This document shows, one piece after another, positions 11,248-20,735 of a stretch of DNA of 64,000 nucleotides; the stretch's first letter is position 1; each line of letters starts with the position of its first letter. Below the pieces are notes generated by a model. That model saw nothing but the letters and a program-made list of their open reading frames with translations. It ran no database searches and was not told the origin of the DNA. Origin of the DNA: Fallopia convolvulus. Taxonomy: Eukaryota > Streptophyta > Magnoliopsida > Caryophyllales > Polygonaceae. Location of the stretch: the NCBI GenBank assembly GCA_964016875.1, contig OZ024721.1, forward strand, positions 1,865,001 through 1,929,000, given 5' to 3'. Position numbers and translations under genes: made by a program.

Positions 11248-12011
11248 TGATGTGTACCTGCCCCAGTCCGAGGGTCCCGAGATCATGGCGCACCCTTGGG
11301 CGCCTAATCCGTATCTCTATAGAACTCGTTCCAAGACCCGTGGTCCGCCTCATCGTCGGCACCACGCCACCCTTCGGTACCAAGGCTCCACACATCGGTA
11401 CCGAGGGCCTCGTCTCAGTACCCCCTTCCATGTCCGTGCCGGGCCAACCCGGCGTCGCGACATGAGGTTCTTGCGTGCGCCCTGGCGCGCTGACACCTTG
11501 TCGCGCCGCATCAGCCCATGTCACGGCCTTGTCGCGACACTCGTGACTAGGCCACCGTGACTATTATTTATTATTCCTTATTTTAGTAATTTTTCCTTTC
11601 TAAAGCTTGCTAAATAAGGTATTGCTAAGTTTAGTATGCCATTTATGGGCTTGGGCCTAATGTTGGGCCGCTTGCATGCGCAACCCTTGATGCCCCACGC
11701 CTCCTTCGGGTTTTCTAGGAGCTCCTCTATTTAAAGGAGCCTCCTCTCTTCTATTTCTCACGCTTGATTGAATTTATATTGAAACTCTGCAAAGCTTGCT
11801 CCAGACTTGGTTCTCTAAGGCGTCAATATTCTCTTCTCACCTCAAATTCTCCTCGTCTAGGTCATACTGGACGCCCTTCTCACCATTTCACTTCTCTTCT
11901 CATCTTAAAGTCTAGGTGTTTACCGCACCTATCGGTTCGTTTAGTGTACGAGACCCACTACGAGTCCAAGACAAAGATCCAACTCGTGAATCTGAGATCG
12001 GGTTCACATCA
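11248..12011 (+). repeat. 3' LTR of the gypsy-type element
   Basis: The 764-bp block starts TGATGTG and ends CACATCA, a perfect 7-bp inverted end. A TATA-like CTCTATTTAAAGG lies at about 11726-11738, as expected for U3. The preceding polypurine tract and gag piece fix the orientation. The U3 is CG-rich. No 5' partner LTR is present in the window. Confidence 0.8.
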
Positions 12012-12077
12012 CCGCCCCTATTCGCCCCCTAAATATGTCCCTACTTCTTTTTTATTAATATATTTATTTTGAGATTA

Positions 12078-12622
12078 TGTTCTCACATCTAAAATTTAGG
12101 ATTAAAATTACCCAGTTCTATGAAATACTCTACTTATTGTCATATGGTTTTAAGTTGGAATTTTATTGGATTAGTATGCTAAGCTTGTTACATGAACTAC
12201 CCTTACTATATCGGAACACAGACTTTAATATGGTATTAGAGTAGGTCTGGTCCTGAGTCTGTTTCTTGACTATTTGAGTTAGGCTTAGTGAATCATGTTA
12301 CCCGCCTGTTTGTTTAGGTTTAGCTAGTGGTCCACTTGTTATTTGGGTTGTGTTGGCTAAAATGAGACCAAGATGTCAAGATTCGTTGTTGTACTAACTA
12401 TAATTAAAGAGATTAAGATGCTAGAATTGTTTGTCCAAGACTAGTTAACTCTCGCGAGGTGCGTTGAAAACATGTTCCCACATCTAAAAGTTTAAACTAA
12501 AATTGCCTAGTATATAATTATATGAATTATTCCACCTATTGCTAGATAAATTTAAGTTAAAACCTTATTTAACTTGTATGCTAAATCTACTACATGAATA
12601 ACTCCTACTATATCGACCCACA
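12078..12622 (+). mobile_element. TRIM-like miniature LTR retrotransposon
   Basis: Two short direct repeats lie at 12078-12220 (starts TGTTCTCACATC, ends GGAACACA) and 12473-12622 (starts TGTTCCCACATC, ends GACCCACA). Both carry TAAAATT(A/G)CC, TAAGTT(G/A)(G/A)AA, GTATGCTAA and CTATATCG in the same order. TGGTATTAGAGTAGG at 12231-12245 resembles a PBS for initiator tRNA-Met. The internal part is about 250 bp with no coding capacity. The two copies differ substantially, so the element is old. I see no matching target duplication. Confidence 0.55.
12231..12242 (+). other. PBS-like site in the TRIM
   Basis: TGGTATTAGAGT differs at two positions from the consensus TGGTATCAGAGC that pairs with the 3' end of initiator tRNA-Met. 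It lies 10 bases inside the first terminal repeat. Confidence 0.5.
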
Positions 12623-13594
12623 AATTTTTATAATATATAATATGGAGTTAATATAAATGGAATCAGTCTTTTGGCTATCATGTACATAGTCCTTATAGAT
12701 TAATAATTCGATTTTGAGTTAGAGTAGAGATCACATGAGAAGAAAGCTTAAAGTGAAAAATGAGGATTAATGAGGAACATTGGATCATTCTAATCTAACG
12801 GCTCTTGTTTTATTCTGAAATCATTAAACGGGGGTATTTTTGTCCATTCATGTCTAAAAATATTGTTCCTCTTTCTTTCCTCTTCAGTTCACGTTGAAAC
12901 TCGACAATGGAGAACACCCCCTCCCTCCACGCCCTACCTTCGATCGAGTTTTGATCCATCTCATTGAACTTTCTATGTAATCATGAACAAAATAAATACA
13001 AATTCGAACTTCAATTTCGTTTCGTTTCATATCTGATCACAAACTATCCATGAAGGCCATTCGAACTTTATTTCTATATCAACCTGGAATGATCATGTCT
13101 TTAATTGAAGTTTGAATTTGATGTTTATTATATTATTGACAATGTAGGAATAGGCTATATGCAAGCTGTAATCAAGTCTATGTGTTGAAATTTGACAAAG
13201 AATCAACAATAAAAAGAGTTCATACGATAAAGAGGTTCGATCTTAGATCGCCCACCAACTGTTCGACAAAATTCCTCAACCAAAAAGTGTCACAAAAATC
13301 AGATCAACTTGAATTTTTTGCTTGTAATAATAGGTGTCAAACACTAGCAATTTAGGTACCGATCTCCGTCATAATACATGAGAAACCCTTTTGAGTGTGT
13401 TTTGTACATTGATGGATGGACCAGGAGGGCGAGCCTTGTTTGACGGCGCCATGTCTTCCATCAGATCCACAATGTATTTGGAATAGAGGCAAGAGATTTA
13501 GAGCCTCCCGAAACAATTGTTGGAGCGATTAATTGAAATCTTTTGGAGGCTGAGATACCAAACAAAGTAGATTAGACAAATTGAAATCTTTTGG

Positions 13595-14235
13595 AGGCTA
13601 ACTTAAAATGCACTTTACTAATCATTGAGTCACTCAATTCGCCATGCACTTTTACTTATTTGCAATGCAAATTTACTAATTTTGATTGCACTTTTAAAGA
13701 CATGTCATGCACTTTTACTATAGAATGCAATTTCACTACTCTGAAATCCACTCTTCTTATCTCTTAGGAATGCAGTTTTTCTACTATGTAACACACTTTA
13801 CTACTTCAAAATGCACTTTAGAGTTGATTTTTTACTAGTCTATAATGCATTTTCTCACCTATCTAGAATGCACTTTAGCTAATTTATAATGCACTTTAAC
13901 CACTTTAGAATGCACTTTCGAATTTAAGTTCACTACTCTGAAATGTACATATTCTATCGATTTGGAATGCACTTTTGCTAATTCAGAAAACACTTTTTCT
14001 ACTTCAGAATGCACTATAGAATCCAATAACACAACAAAATATTCATGAATTTCTTCCACGTGATTACACTATATACAATTAATTAGGAATGCATGTTTTC
14101 ACTTTTATAATGCATTTTTTACTACTTTTAAATTGCACTTTATGATTCAATTTTACTACTCTAGAATACATAATTTTCTATATACTTGAAATGTTTTTTA
14201 GCTAATTTAGAATGCACTTTTTTTAATGGTTTTTT
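13595..14235. repeat. Degenerate minisatellite of AATGCACTTT units
   Basis: More than 15 imperfect repeats of about 18-25 bp share the core AATGCACTTT followed by a T/A-rich link such as (A/T)CTA(A/C)TTTAG. Scattered copies of ATGCACTTTAGG continue to about 14390, and inverted copies (CCTAAAGTGCATAC) occur near 14600. The array lies wholly inside the Mutator-like element. Any reading frame through it is only repeat sequence. Confidence 0.8.
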
Positions 14236-14267
14236 AATGACAATTCATGTGCATTTCTAAAACAAAT

Positions 14268-14338
14268 TAGCCCATGTGGGATTCGAACCCACATCCTTGT
14301 ACGTACGCACATTGCTCTTCCATTTGAGCTAATAGGCT
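14268..14338 (-). tRNA. tRNA-like sequence, probably a pseudogene
   Basis: The minus strand folds with a 7-bp acceptor stem (AGCCTAT/ATGGGCT, one G-U), a D arm GCTC/GAGC, and a perfect 5-bp T stem (GTGGG/CCCAC) closing a TTCGAAT loop, plus a discriminator A. RNA polymerase III boxes are present (TAGCTCAAATGGA; GGTTCGAATCC). The anticodon arm does not form a normal 5-bp stem and 7-base loop: ATGTGCGTACGTACAAG pairs only as a tight hairpin. I therefore cannot read an anticodon and call it a pseudo-tRNA or the head of a tRNA-derived SINE. Confidence 0.5.
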
Positions 14339-15604
14339 TTCACTATACTATGCCCTTAGACATGCACTTTAGGCTCTTATACATGCACTTTAGGCACTTA
14401 GACAAGCATTGTTTAAAAATATATACTTGAAACCATGGAAACTACTACTTAGCAAACCGGTCGAATTCAATTAAATGATAAGATTGAAACCACAAGTAGA
14501 TACCATTAAAATTCTACGCATTTTAATCTCAAACAAACGTTATGAACTACTCATCAAATTAAATTACTTGTATGCAATAGTAAAAATTAAATGTGCATCC
14601 TTAAGTACCTAAAGTGCATACATAAGTGTCTAAAGTGTGTGATATTTTCTGGACAATTAAAATCAACGGAATAGATTCAAATTGCAGTGCCTTGAACAAG
14701 GATTGAACAGCATGGACCTCACGCTCGGTCTCACACAAAAAGCAACGAGTAAATAGAAATTCAACCTACCCATTAAATTGAACACTAACTAAAACCAACT
14801 AATTCGATCGGTTCCACCGTCACATGTATTCAAATCTCTCACGTAGATGGAGTTCCACGACACCAGAATTGAATATGTCAACAATCAGTAGATTGTGCGA
14901 TGAAGGAGGGGAGTTCAGGGTACCCAAGGCGATGGTTCTCGAGAGCTAATTCTATCACTTTGATATCGCCCTAAGTGTCGATCAGAGCAACCACTCGAAT
15001 TCCGTCGCTTAGATCTAGAATATGGAAGGGGTGGGTAATTTTGTGTATTATATATGAGGGCATTAATTTGAGTTTATTTACATCACATGCCACCGTGCTC
15101 CTTTTTTGCCCCTTTTTAAAGGAAACCCAATTTTTAATCCACACCCTCCATTTTCTCAATCCAACGTCTCATTTCACTCCTCATTTTTCATTATAAACCC
15201 CCTCCTCATCCTCATGTGATCTCTACTCTTTGAGTTATATACACTTTATGTCTAAGAAAACCCATCATAGTTTCCTTTCTCATACTAATTAAAACAAAAT
15301 TTTCTTATACATTCTCCCGGTTTTTACTTAATCTCCTAATAAAGTAATAATGTTTGTTTGATTTCAACACCATTAACTTGACGTATACTTCATCAGTCCT
15401 GACATTACTAGCTAGATACTTAGCTCTGTCTCAATTTTTATTTTCATCCTACAACTAGAAACAAACTTACGTACTTACAATAAAAATTGACTTGAATAAA
15501 AATATGGTTGTGTTAGCCGAACAACGTCTGTGTTAGCTTGCTTCTAAGCAGTGGTTGTTTCATACTTCCCAATTTACAGGCTTTCATAGTTTTTGCGTCG
15601 GGTG

Positions 15605-15715
15605 AGAACTGATTTATTAACCAATTCTAAGAAAGAAGGGCAAACCGTCGCCCTGGATGTTCGAACTTGAGACCATGTACACATAAGAAAGAAGGGAAAC
15701 CGTTGAGCCATGCGT
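15605..15715 (-). mobile_element. tRNA-derived SINE fragment
   Basis: Read on the minus strand it carries an A-box-like TGGCTCAACGG, a B-box-like AGTTCGAACATCC, then GGGCGACGGTTTGCCC and TAGAATTGGTTAATAA. The same order and wording occur in the SINE copies at 58719-59344, so it is another, shorter member of that family. I see no target duplication. Confidence 0.6.
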
Positions 15716-17429
15716 ACATGCCTGGGTTAACTCTTTTGTTTTATTTGCTACTAGTGTTGTACATTGTTGCTTTAGTCTTTTTTTTTTGCCAGTTTGTTCA
15801 ATTATCGAGTTCTCCCGATCTATCAAGTATCAACCATAGACAGACCCACCCAAGTGGGGGCTAGTGGGTGTCGGTGCCCCACTTTCGTTCGGACTACAAT
15901 TGAGTTATAGTTATCTAGGTACATGATATTCTTTTGGAATAAAATAAATGTGTTACATATCATTTCCTATTACATTACGGTCTTATTAGAGGAAAGTTTA
16001 TTCAGAGGTTGATTATACGTGAGTCGGGTCTTAGTTTTGCAATTTTCCTACCCACCATTTTGGAGGTGCTTTTAAAATTTATTTTTAAAATTTAAATCTA
16101 GTTAGTTTAGTGGTTCTTTTTTTCTTTTCTTTTCAAAGGAACAAAATTCTTTTTCGGTTCCACTAGGTTTTTCGTAGGGTTTTTTAATGTTATTTTATCA
16201 AGTCGGCAAGACATATATGGGATTGTCAAATTAGAGCGAGTACCCCAATTTTTTTTATGAGGACTACAACGTCGTTGTGGAATTCCAAAACATCGTCGTT
16301 TTGATGAAACATGTTAACTTCAGATGGTGTTGAAAATCGAAAACGGCACATATGACCTTAGACGAACTCATGATTTAAGGGACAAAGTGTGCTACTATGC
16401 TGGACTCCACGTTTGACTCCTTCACGTTGACGACCCTATTTAATTGTGCCCCTACATCAATTAATTTCTGCGTCCGTCATCCCGCTCTCAATATTCAATA
16501 CATTCAATATTAATTAATATATCTCTTATTTCTTATAATTTAAAAGGCCAAAAAACAAAAAACTTCCGACCACAAAGAAGTGTAATGTCTACACAATTGG
16601 CTGTTTTTTTTCTCTCTTAACTACTACAAGTGTACAAGGCAAAGGCGTGATAATGAAGAATTGCATCCCGTAAAATTAGGGTTAGAGAGTTAATACATGA
16701 GATGTACAAATTAAATTTGGAGGGGTCCAAAATCTCCAAAGAGAATCAAATCCTTCACATGGTTTTCTGTCAAAAATAGTACTAGTATAATAAGTCACAC
16801 TCTTAAAGGTTATAACAATACAAAAGTCTTCATATTTGGTGAAGATTTCACCATCTACGAGGTTAATGTGTGTTCATATATGATCCAAAATTCAACTTAT
16901 ATGCCAATTAGAGTTGTGGAATAGGCTTTTACGGACTGAAATTACTTGAAATTTCAATAATTAGGGGGCTAATGGCTCTATTATTGTGTCTGAACAGATG
17001 ACCTAATTAAACAGGATTTGTCGCTTGAAATTGGATCTTTTCAATATTAGTGTAAAAGTTTTGTATGTATTAAAGTTGGGCATATTTTCAAATCCATCAT
17101 TGCTTTATAATTAGCGGTTTTGATTATTGTTTTTGGTGGAACTCAATTATCGGGTCATTAGTAGAATGGTATAATCGTATAAATAACTTCAATATATATA
17201 TTTATATAATAAAAGAACACTTTTATCATGTGTCGGTCTTTTATTTAAATTGCCTAAGTTTAATTTTTAGTGCTTTTGAATTATTATTATTAATATTTTA
17301 GATATCAATTTATTTTAACTAATAATATATCAATTAATAATAATAATAATAATAATATTATTAAAAATAATATTTAGGTATCACTTTATTTTAAATAATA
17401 ATATTTCCAATATTATATAAACAAAAATA
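15716..17429. other. Intergenic DNA
   Basis: AT-rich sequence without a supportable gene. A (TAA)n run occurs near 17336-17357. Confidence 0.5.
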
Positions 17430-17445
17430 AAATTAACAAATAGTT

Positions 17446-17570
17446 TTTTTGTCAGGTATGACTGTATGAGACATTTAAGCCATTAAACGAGGGAGGGAGA
17501 TTCGAACACGCGACTTGATGGTCACAAATATCATTGTGTACTGGTTGAGTTAGTGGGCTTTGATAAAAAA
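17446..17570 (-). mobile_element. SINE with a perfect 16-bp target duplication
   Basis: The insert is flanked by AAATTAACAAATAGTT at 17430-17445 and again at 17571-17586. On the minus strand it has CCCACTAACTCAACCAGT (A-box-like), GTGTTCGAATCTCC (B-box) and a terminal poly-A, seen as T's at 17446-17450. It is 125 bp long and non-coding. The long perfect duplication, poly-A end and tRNA-type promoter together mark a LINE-mobilised, tRNA-derived SINE. Confidence 0.85.
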
Positions 17571-17770
17571 AAATTAACAAATAGTTAGTATACTTAAAAT
17601 CTTAAAATATCATTTTTTTAAAAATAAAAATTATTTATTTAGACAATTTTTTTTAATAAAAACGTGCACAACCTTATAATTTAAATAATTTGACAACTAA
17701 ACGAACAATTTCCATTTAACAAATTCCTATATCCTTAAAAAATATAATAACCATACAAAAAAATTAAAGT

Positions 17771-18050
17771 TAAAAATTAAAAATTAAATAATTAAATTGA
17801 AGTGGTAAGGGATGGTGTGGTGCTAATCCAAGTAGTGCAAGGCTAAAAAGGTTGTTACCCAAATGATGTTTTTTTTTGATGACGCAATTAAACTTTTTAA
17901 TCACTTTGTGAACATGGAAATGGAAGGGGAATTTGTCACTATCCAAATATACTCTTTTAACCAAGAAAACGTAATTTATAAAAGTTTTATGGAGTTGGTG
18001 GGCAACTGGCAATTCATGATTGGTAATACAGAATTACCAAATATTTAATT
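17771..18050. other. Non-coding, local inverted motif
   Basis: AAATTAAAAATTAAATA near 17773 and TAAATTTTTAATTTTG at about 18045 are inverted with respect to each other and bracket the interval. This could be a short MITE, but the termini are low-complexity. Confidence 0.2.
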
Positions 18051-18491
18051 TTTAATTTTGTAAAACGTAACAATTAAAATAAATATACATTCTTCTTATT
18101 CATCGCGTATAATATACACTGTCAGCTGGAATAGCGGTCAACTTGAAATATATGAACCCTAACAAGTAAGAAAATACAAGATATTAAATCAAATTTTAAT
18201 GTTCTAGATTTCAAGGGTTTAATAAACACAATAAAGTCGCTGTTAGATTATAAATTCCAGCTATTTTAACTGGTAAGTTTTATGCCACGATCATACGTTT
18301 TCGACCAAAACAAATGTTATTTTATGTCAATGTAGTAGAGTGGAACCTTACTACAAAATTAATTGAAACTTACATCAAGGGAAAAGACTTTATTTACAGG
18401 TAGATTTGACTAAATTTTGATTTTTGAATCAAAAATCAATATATTTGTATTCCTTTTAATTTTAATATATTTTTTAAATTTTAGTTTAGTA

Positions 18492-18776
18492 CTCCCTCCG
18501 ATCGGAAATATAAGTCGTTTTAGAACTTAAAATTTGATCAACTTTATATGTCGTTTTAGGTTTTCTAGGTAATTAATAATGAGTGATATGTGAAAAGTGT
18601 TATTGAAGTTTGTTTTCATTGACTAAAAGTTTTCACTTATTGGTTAAAAAGGGGTGGTGAATAAATAATTAGGGATAAAATTGAGAAAAAATATACTATT
18701 TTAAATGTAAATAATAATTTTTTTAAAAAGTGTGATAAAAGTTAAAACGACTTATATTTTCCATCAGAGGAGGGAG
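18492..18776. mobile_element. Stowaway-type MITE
   Basis: Starts CTCCCTCCGATCGGAAATAT and ends with the inverse (TCAGAGGAGGGAG). TA lies on both sides (18490-18491, 18777-18778). It is 285 bp with internal AAGTCGTTTTAG and AAAACGACTTA arms continuing the inverted repeat. Confidence 0.85.
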
Positions 18777-19688
18777 TATTGTTTTTTTTTTGGTGAAAAA
18801 CAAACTTATTTTAGTAATTAATGTTTTAGATCTCCGTTGATGAAGCTCGAGAGAACATGATCGAAGTGGTCATGAAATGAAATCTAGTAGATTTATGTAA
18901 TAAAATTGGTAAAAACCAAACCATTAAAATACAGTAACAAATAAATTTTGTCTTTTTTCCCCTTATTAGAATGCAAATATAAAGTCTTCAAATAAATTGG
19001 ATTATATATTAAGTCCCCATTAAAATTTGATTTTTTCAATATAAATTAAAAATGTTGATAAAATAGTAGACGAAACATTATATAGCTCACTAACTTTAGG
19101 GTTTACATTGTACACTATTTAACGGTTATAAGATGTTTATGGTTAAGAACATGAACAAATTTGTTTATCAGATTAGTCCAATTTTAAGTTTTGTGTTTTC
19201 AAAAAATATTCCTAATAAATATCAAAATATTAATAGGTATGTTGTGCCTTGTGCACCAAAAGAAAAAACTCGAACTAAATGCCTTTTCTCCTTTCATAAA
19301 TCGATTTTTCCAAGGGGCAATCGCTAAGATCTTAAAAATAACAATCTTTTATAAATTTATACTTATTTTAAATTAATTAATTTTTTAAAAAGAGTTTATT
19401 AATTTCCTAATAGGATTTTAGTTTCCTTCATTAGTATGCTTAACCTATGCCATTTGGGCATATGTTAGAAAAACAGGTCATAAATTTCTACACCCTTCAT
19501 TCTATATACTCACAAAGTAGCTGTTAGATTTCGGGTCTGAAAAACCGGTGATGTGTCACCTTCTAACCGAAAAGTTGACAAAAATAAATGGGTGAAGTGT
19601 CGGAATTTTTAACCATTTCACATATACAATCAAGATCCACCTTCTAACCCAAACGTTTAAGCCAATGGGTACGTAAGGATTCATCCTT

Positions 19689-19976
19689 TCTTTTTTTTTT
19701 TGGTAGAAGGAGAGGCGGCACTCTCCGTCACCTCAAGGGGAAATTTTATTAATAATAGAAAAACAGGCTAAGTAGTAAACAAACGGGGGATATCCCGACC
19801 CCTAACATCAACAGACAGAAAAGGTAAAACACCCTGAGGCGGGTCAAGCAAAACATGAACACCTAAACTAAAAGAAAGTATAAGAAGCAAGATAGTCAGC
19901 AACAGAGTTTGCTTCCCTAAACACATGACGGAACTGGACAATCCAATTCCTTTTAAGTAAGCCTTGGCAGCGAGCC
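19689..19976 (-). mobile_element. 5'-truncated LINE 3' end
   Basis: Flanked by the 12-bp target duplication GGATTCATCCTT (19677-19688 and 19977-19988), with a poly-T run next to the left copy, so the element lies on the minus strand with its poly-A tail at the left. The first minus-strand codons read FREANSVADYLASYTF, the C-terminal end of the RNase H-like domain found in many plant LINE ORF2 proteins (R.gN..AD.LA). The rest is 3' untranslated. Severe 5' truncation is usual for LINE insertions. Confidence 0.8.
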
Positions 19977-19988
19977 GGATTCATCCTT

Positions 19989-20735
19989 CCTTATATAGTA
20001 GTGGTTTTTGGTCTATGAATTTTGATGTGGAAAGTTCTCCAACTTGCCCAAAAAATAGTAACTAGCATGACCTAGTTAGCGTTTGAACCATTTTTTTTGA
20101 CGCATCTAGCGTATAAATACTAGCCCATTTTTTCTCACAAGCTATTAACATCTCAATCTCAATTTCTATTTCTTTTAGCCATATACTTATTTTTTTTTCC
20201 CTTTTTACCGGAAAAAATGGATTTCTGATCGAACATGACCTGATACCATGTTAAATTCCGAGTTATTTACCAAAAGTTGTATGCAATTCTTAAAATTATG
20301 CGAATTTTCCGGGTAGATTCCGTAATATGCATTATTCAGTGGCACTTACTTACAACACCAGTTTTCTTTATTGTTTTTATACAATTCTCTCATTTTTTAA
20401 AACAACAATTTTTCAGTCTCTCTAATAAAATTGGACGGATGTGAGCGTATTCGTATGACTCACACAGGACAGGAGCTAGTGACTACGATGATCACCGCTG
20501 AATCTGCTGACGCTAAATGCTCGCTTGGTTCTTCGTGCACACAAGTGGGGTTTAATATTTGTATATACGCACGTTGCCGATCTCCATCATTAAAACAAAA
20601 TCAGCCCTTTTTCCCTTTTCTTTTCCCTCTGTCAATTCATCGAACAGTTGGTGTGCATAAATTCAGACACACACACCTTCACACTTCCCACTTCACAGTA
20701 AAGTGACCCAGATACACAAAAAAACGTCCAAGAGA
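19989..20735 (+). promoter_or_regulatory. Upstream region of the MYB gene
   Basis: Holds a good TATA box TATAAATA at 20112-20119 and a weaker TATATA at 20562-20567, followed by a pyrimidine-rich stretch (CACACACACCTTCACAC near 20672) typical of plant 5' leaders. The transcription start cannot be fixed by sequence alone. With the distal TATA the leader would be long or contain an intron; with the proximal one it would be about 140 bases. An ACGT core lies at 20571-20574. The LINE fragment ends just upstream. Confidence 0.35.

Larger units (their letters stand above)
12722..15228. mobile_element. Non-autonomous Mutator-like element, 2.5 kb
   Basis: Both ends carry GAGTAGAGATCACATGAG as a perfect 18-bp inverted repeat (12722-12739 and 15211-15228). 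A degenerate inverted region extends further in (shared TGAAAAATGAGGA and TTGGAT strings). The flanks are a perfect 9-bp target duplication TTTGAGTTA (12713-12721 and 15229-15237). A 9-bp duplication with longish inverted ends is characteristic of Mutator-like elements. There is no transposase frame inside. The interior holds a minisatellite of AATGCACTTT units and a tRNA-like sequence. Such elements are known to capture host fragments (Pack-MULEs). Confidence 0.85.

Noticed and set aside
13595..14235. A CRISPR-like array of regularly spaced repeats
   Set aside because: The units vary in length and sequence, spacers are not unique segments of constant size, and the DNA is plant nuclear. It is a degenerate minisatellite.
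14268..14338. A functional tRNA gene
   Set aside because: The anticodon stem and loop do not form, so no anticodon can be assigned. Listed as tRNA-like only.
20431..20706. A 91-codon frame upstream of the MYB gene
   Set aside because: It starts with a non-ATG codon, lies in the leader and shows no domain. The conserved MYB N-terminus begins at the ATG at 20736.
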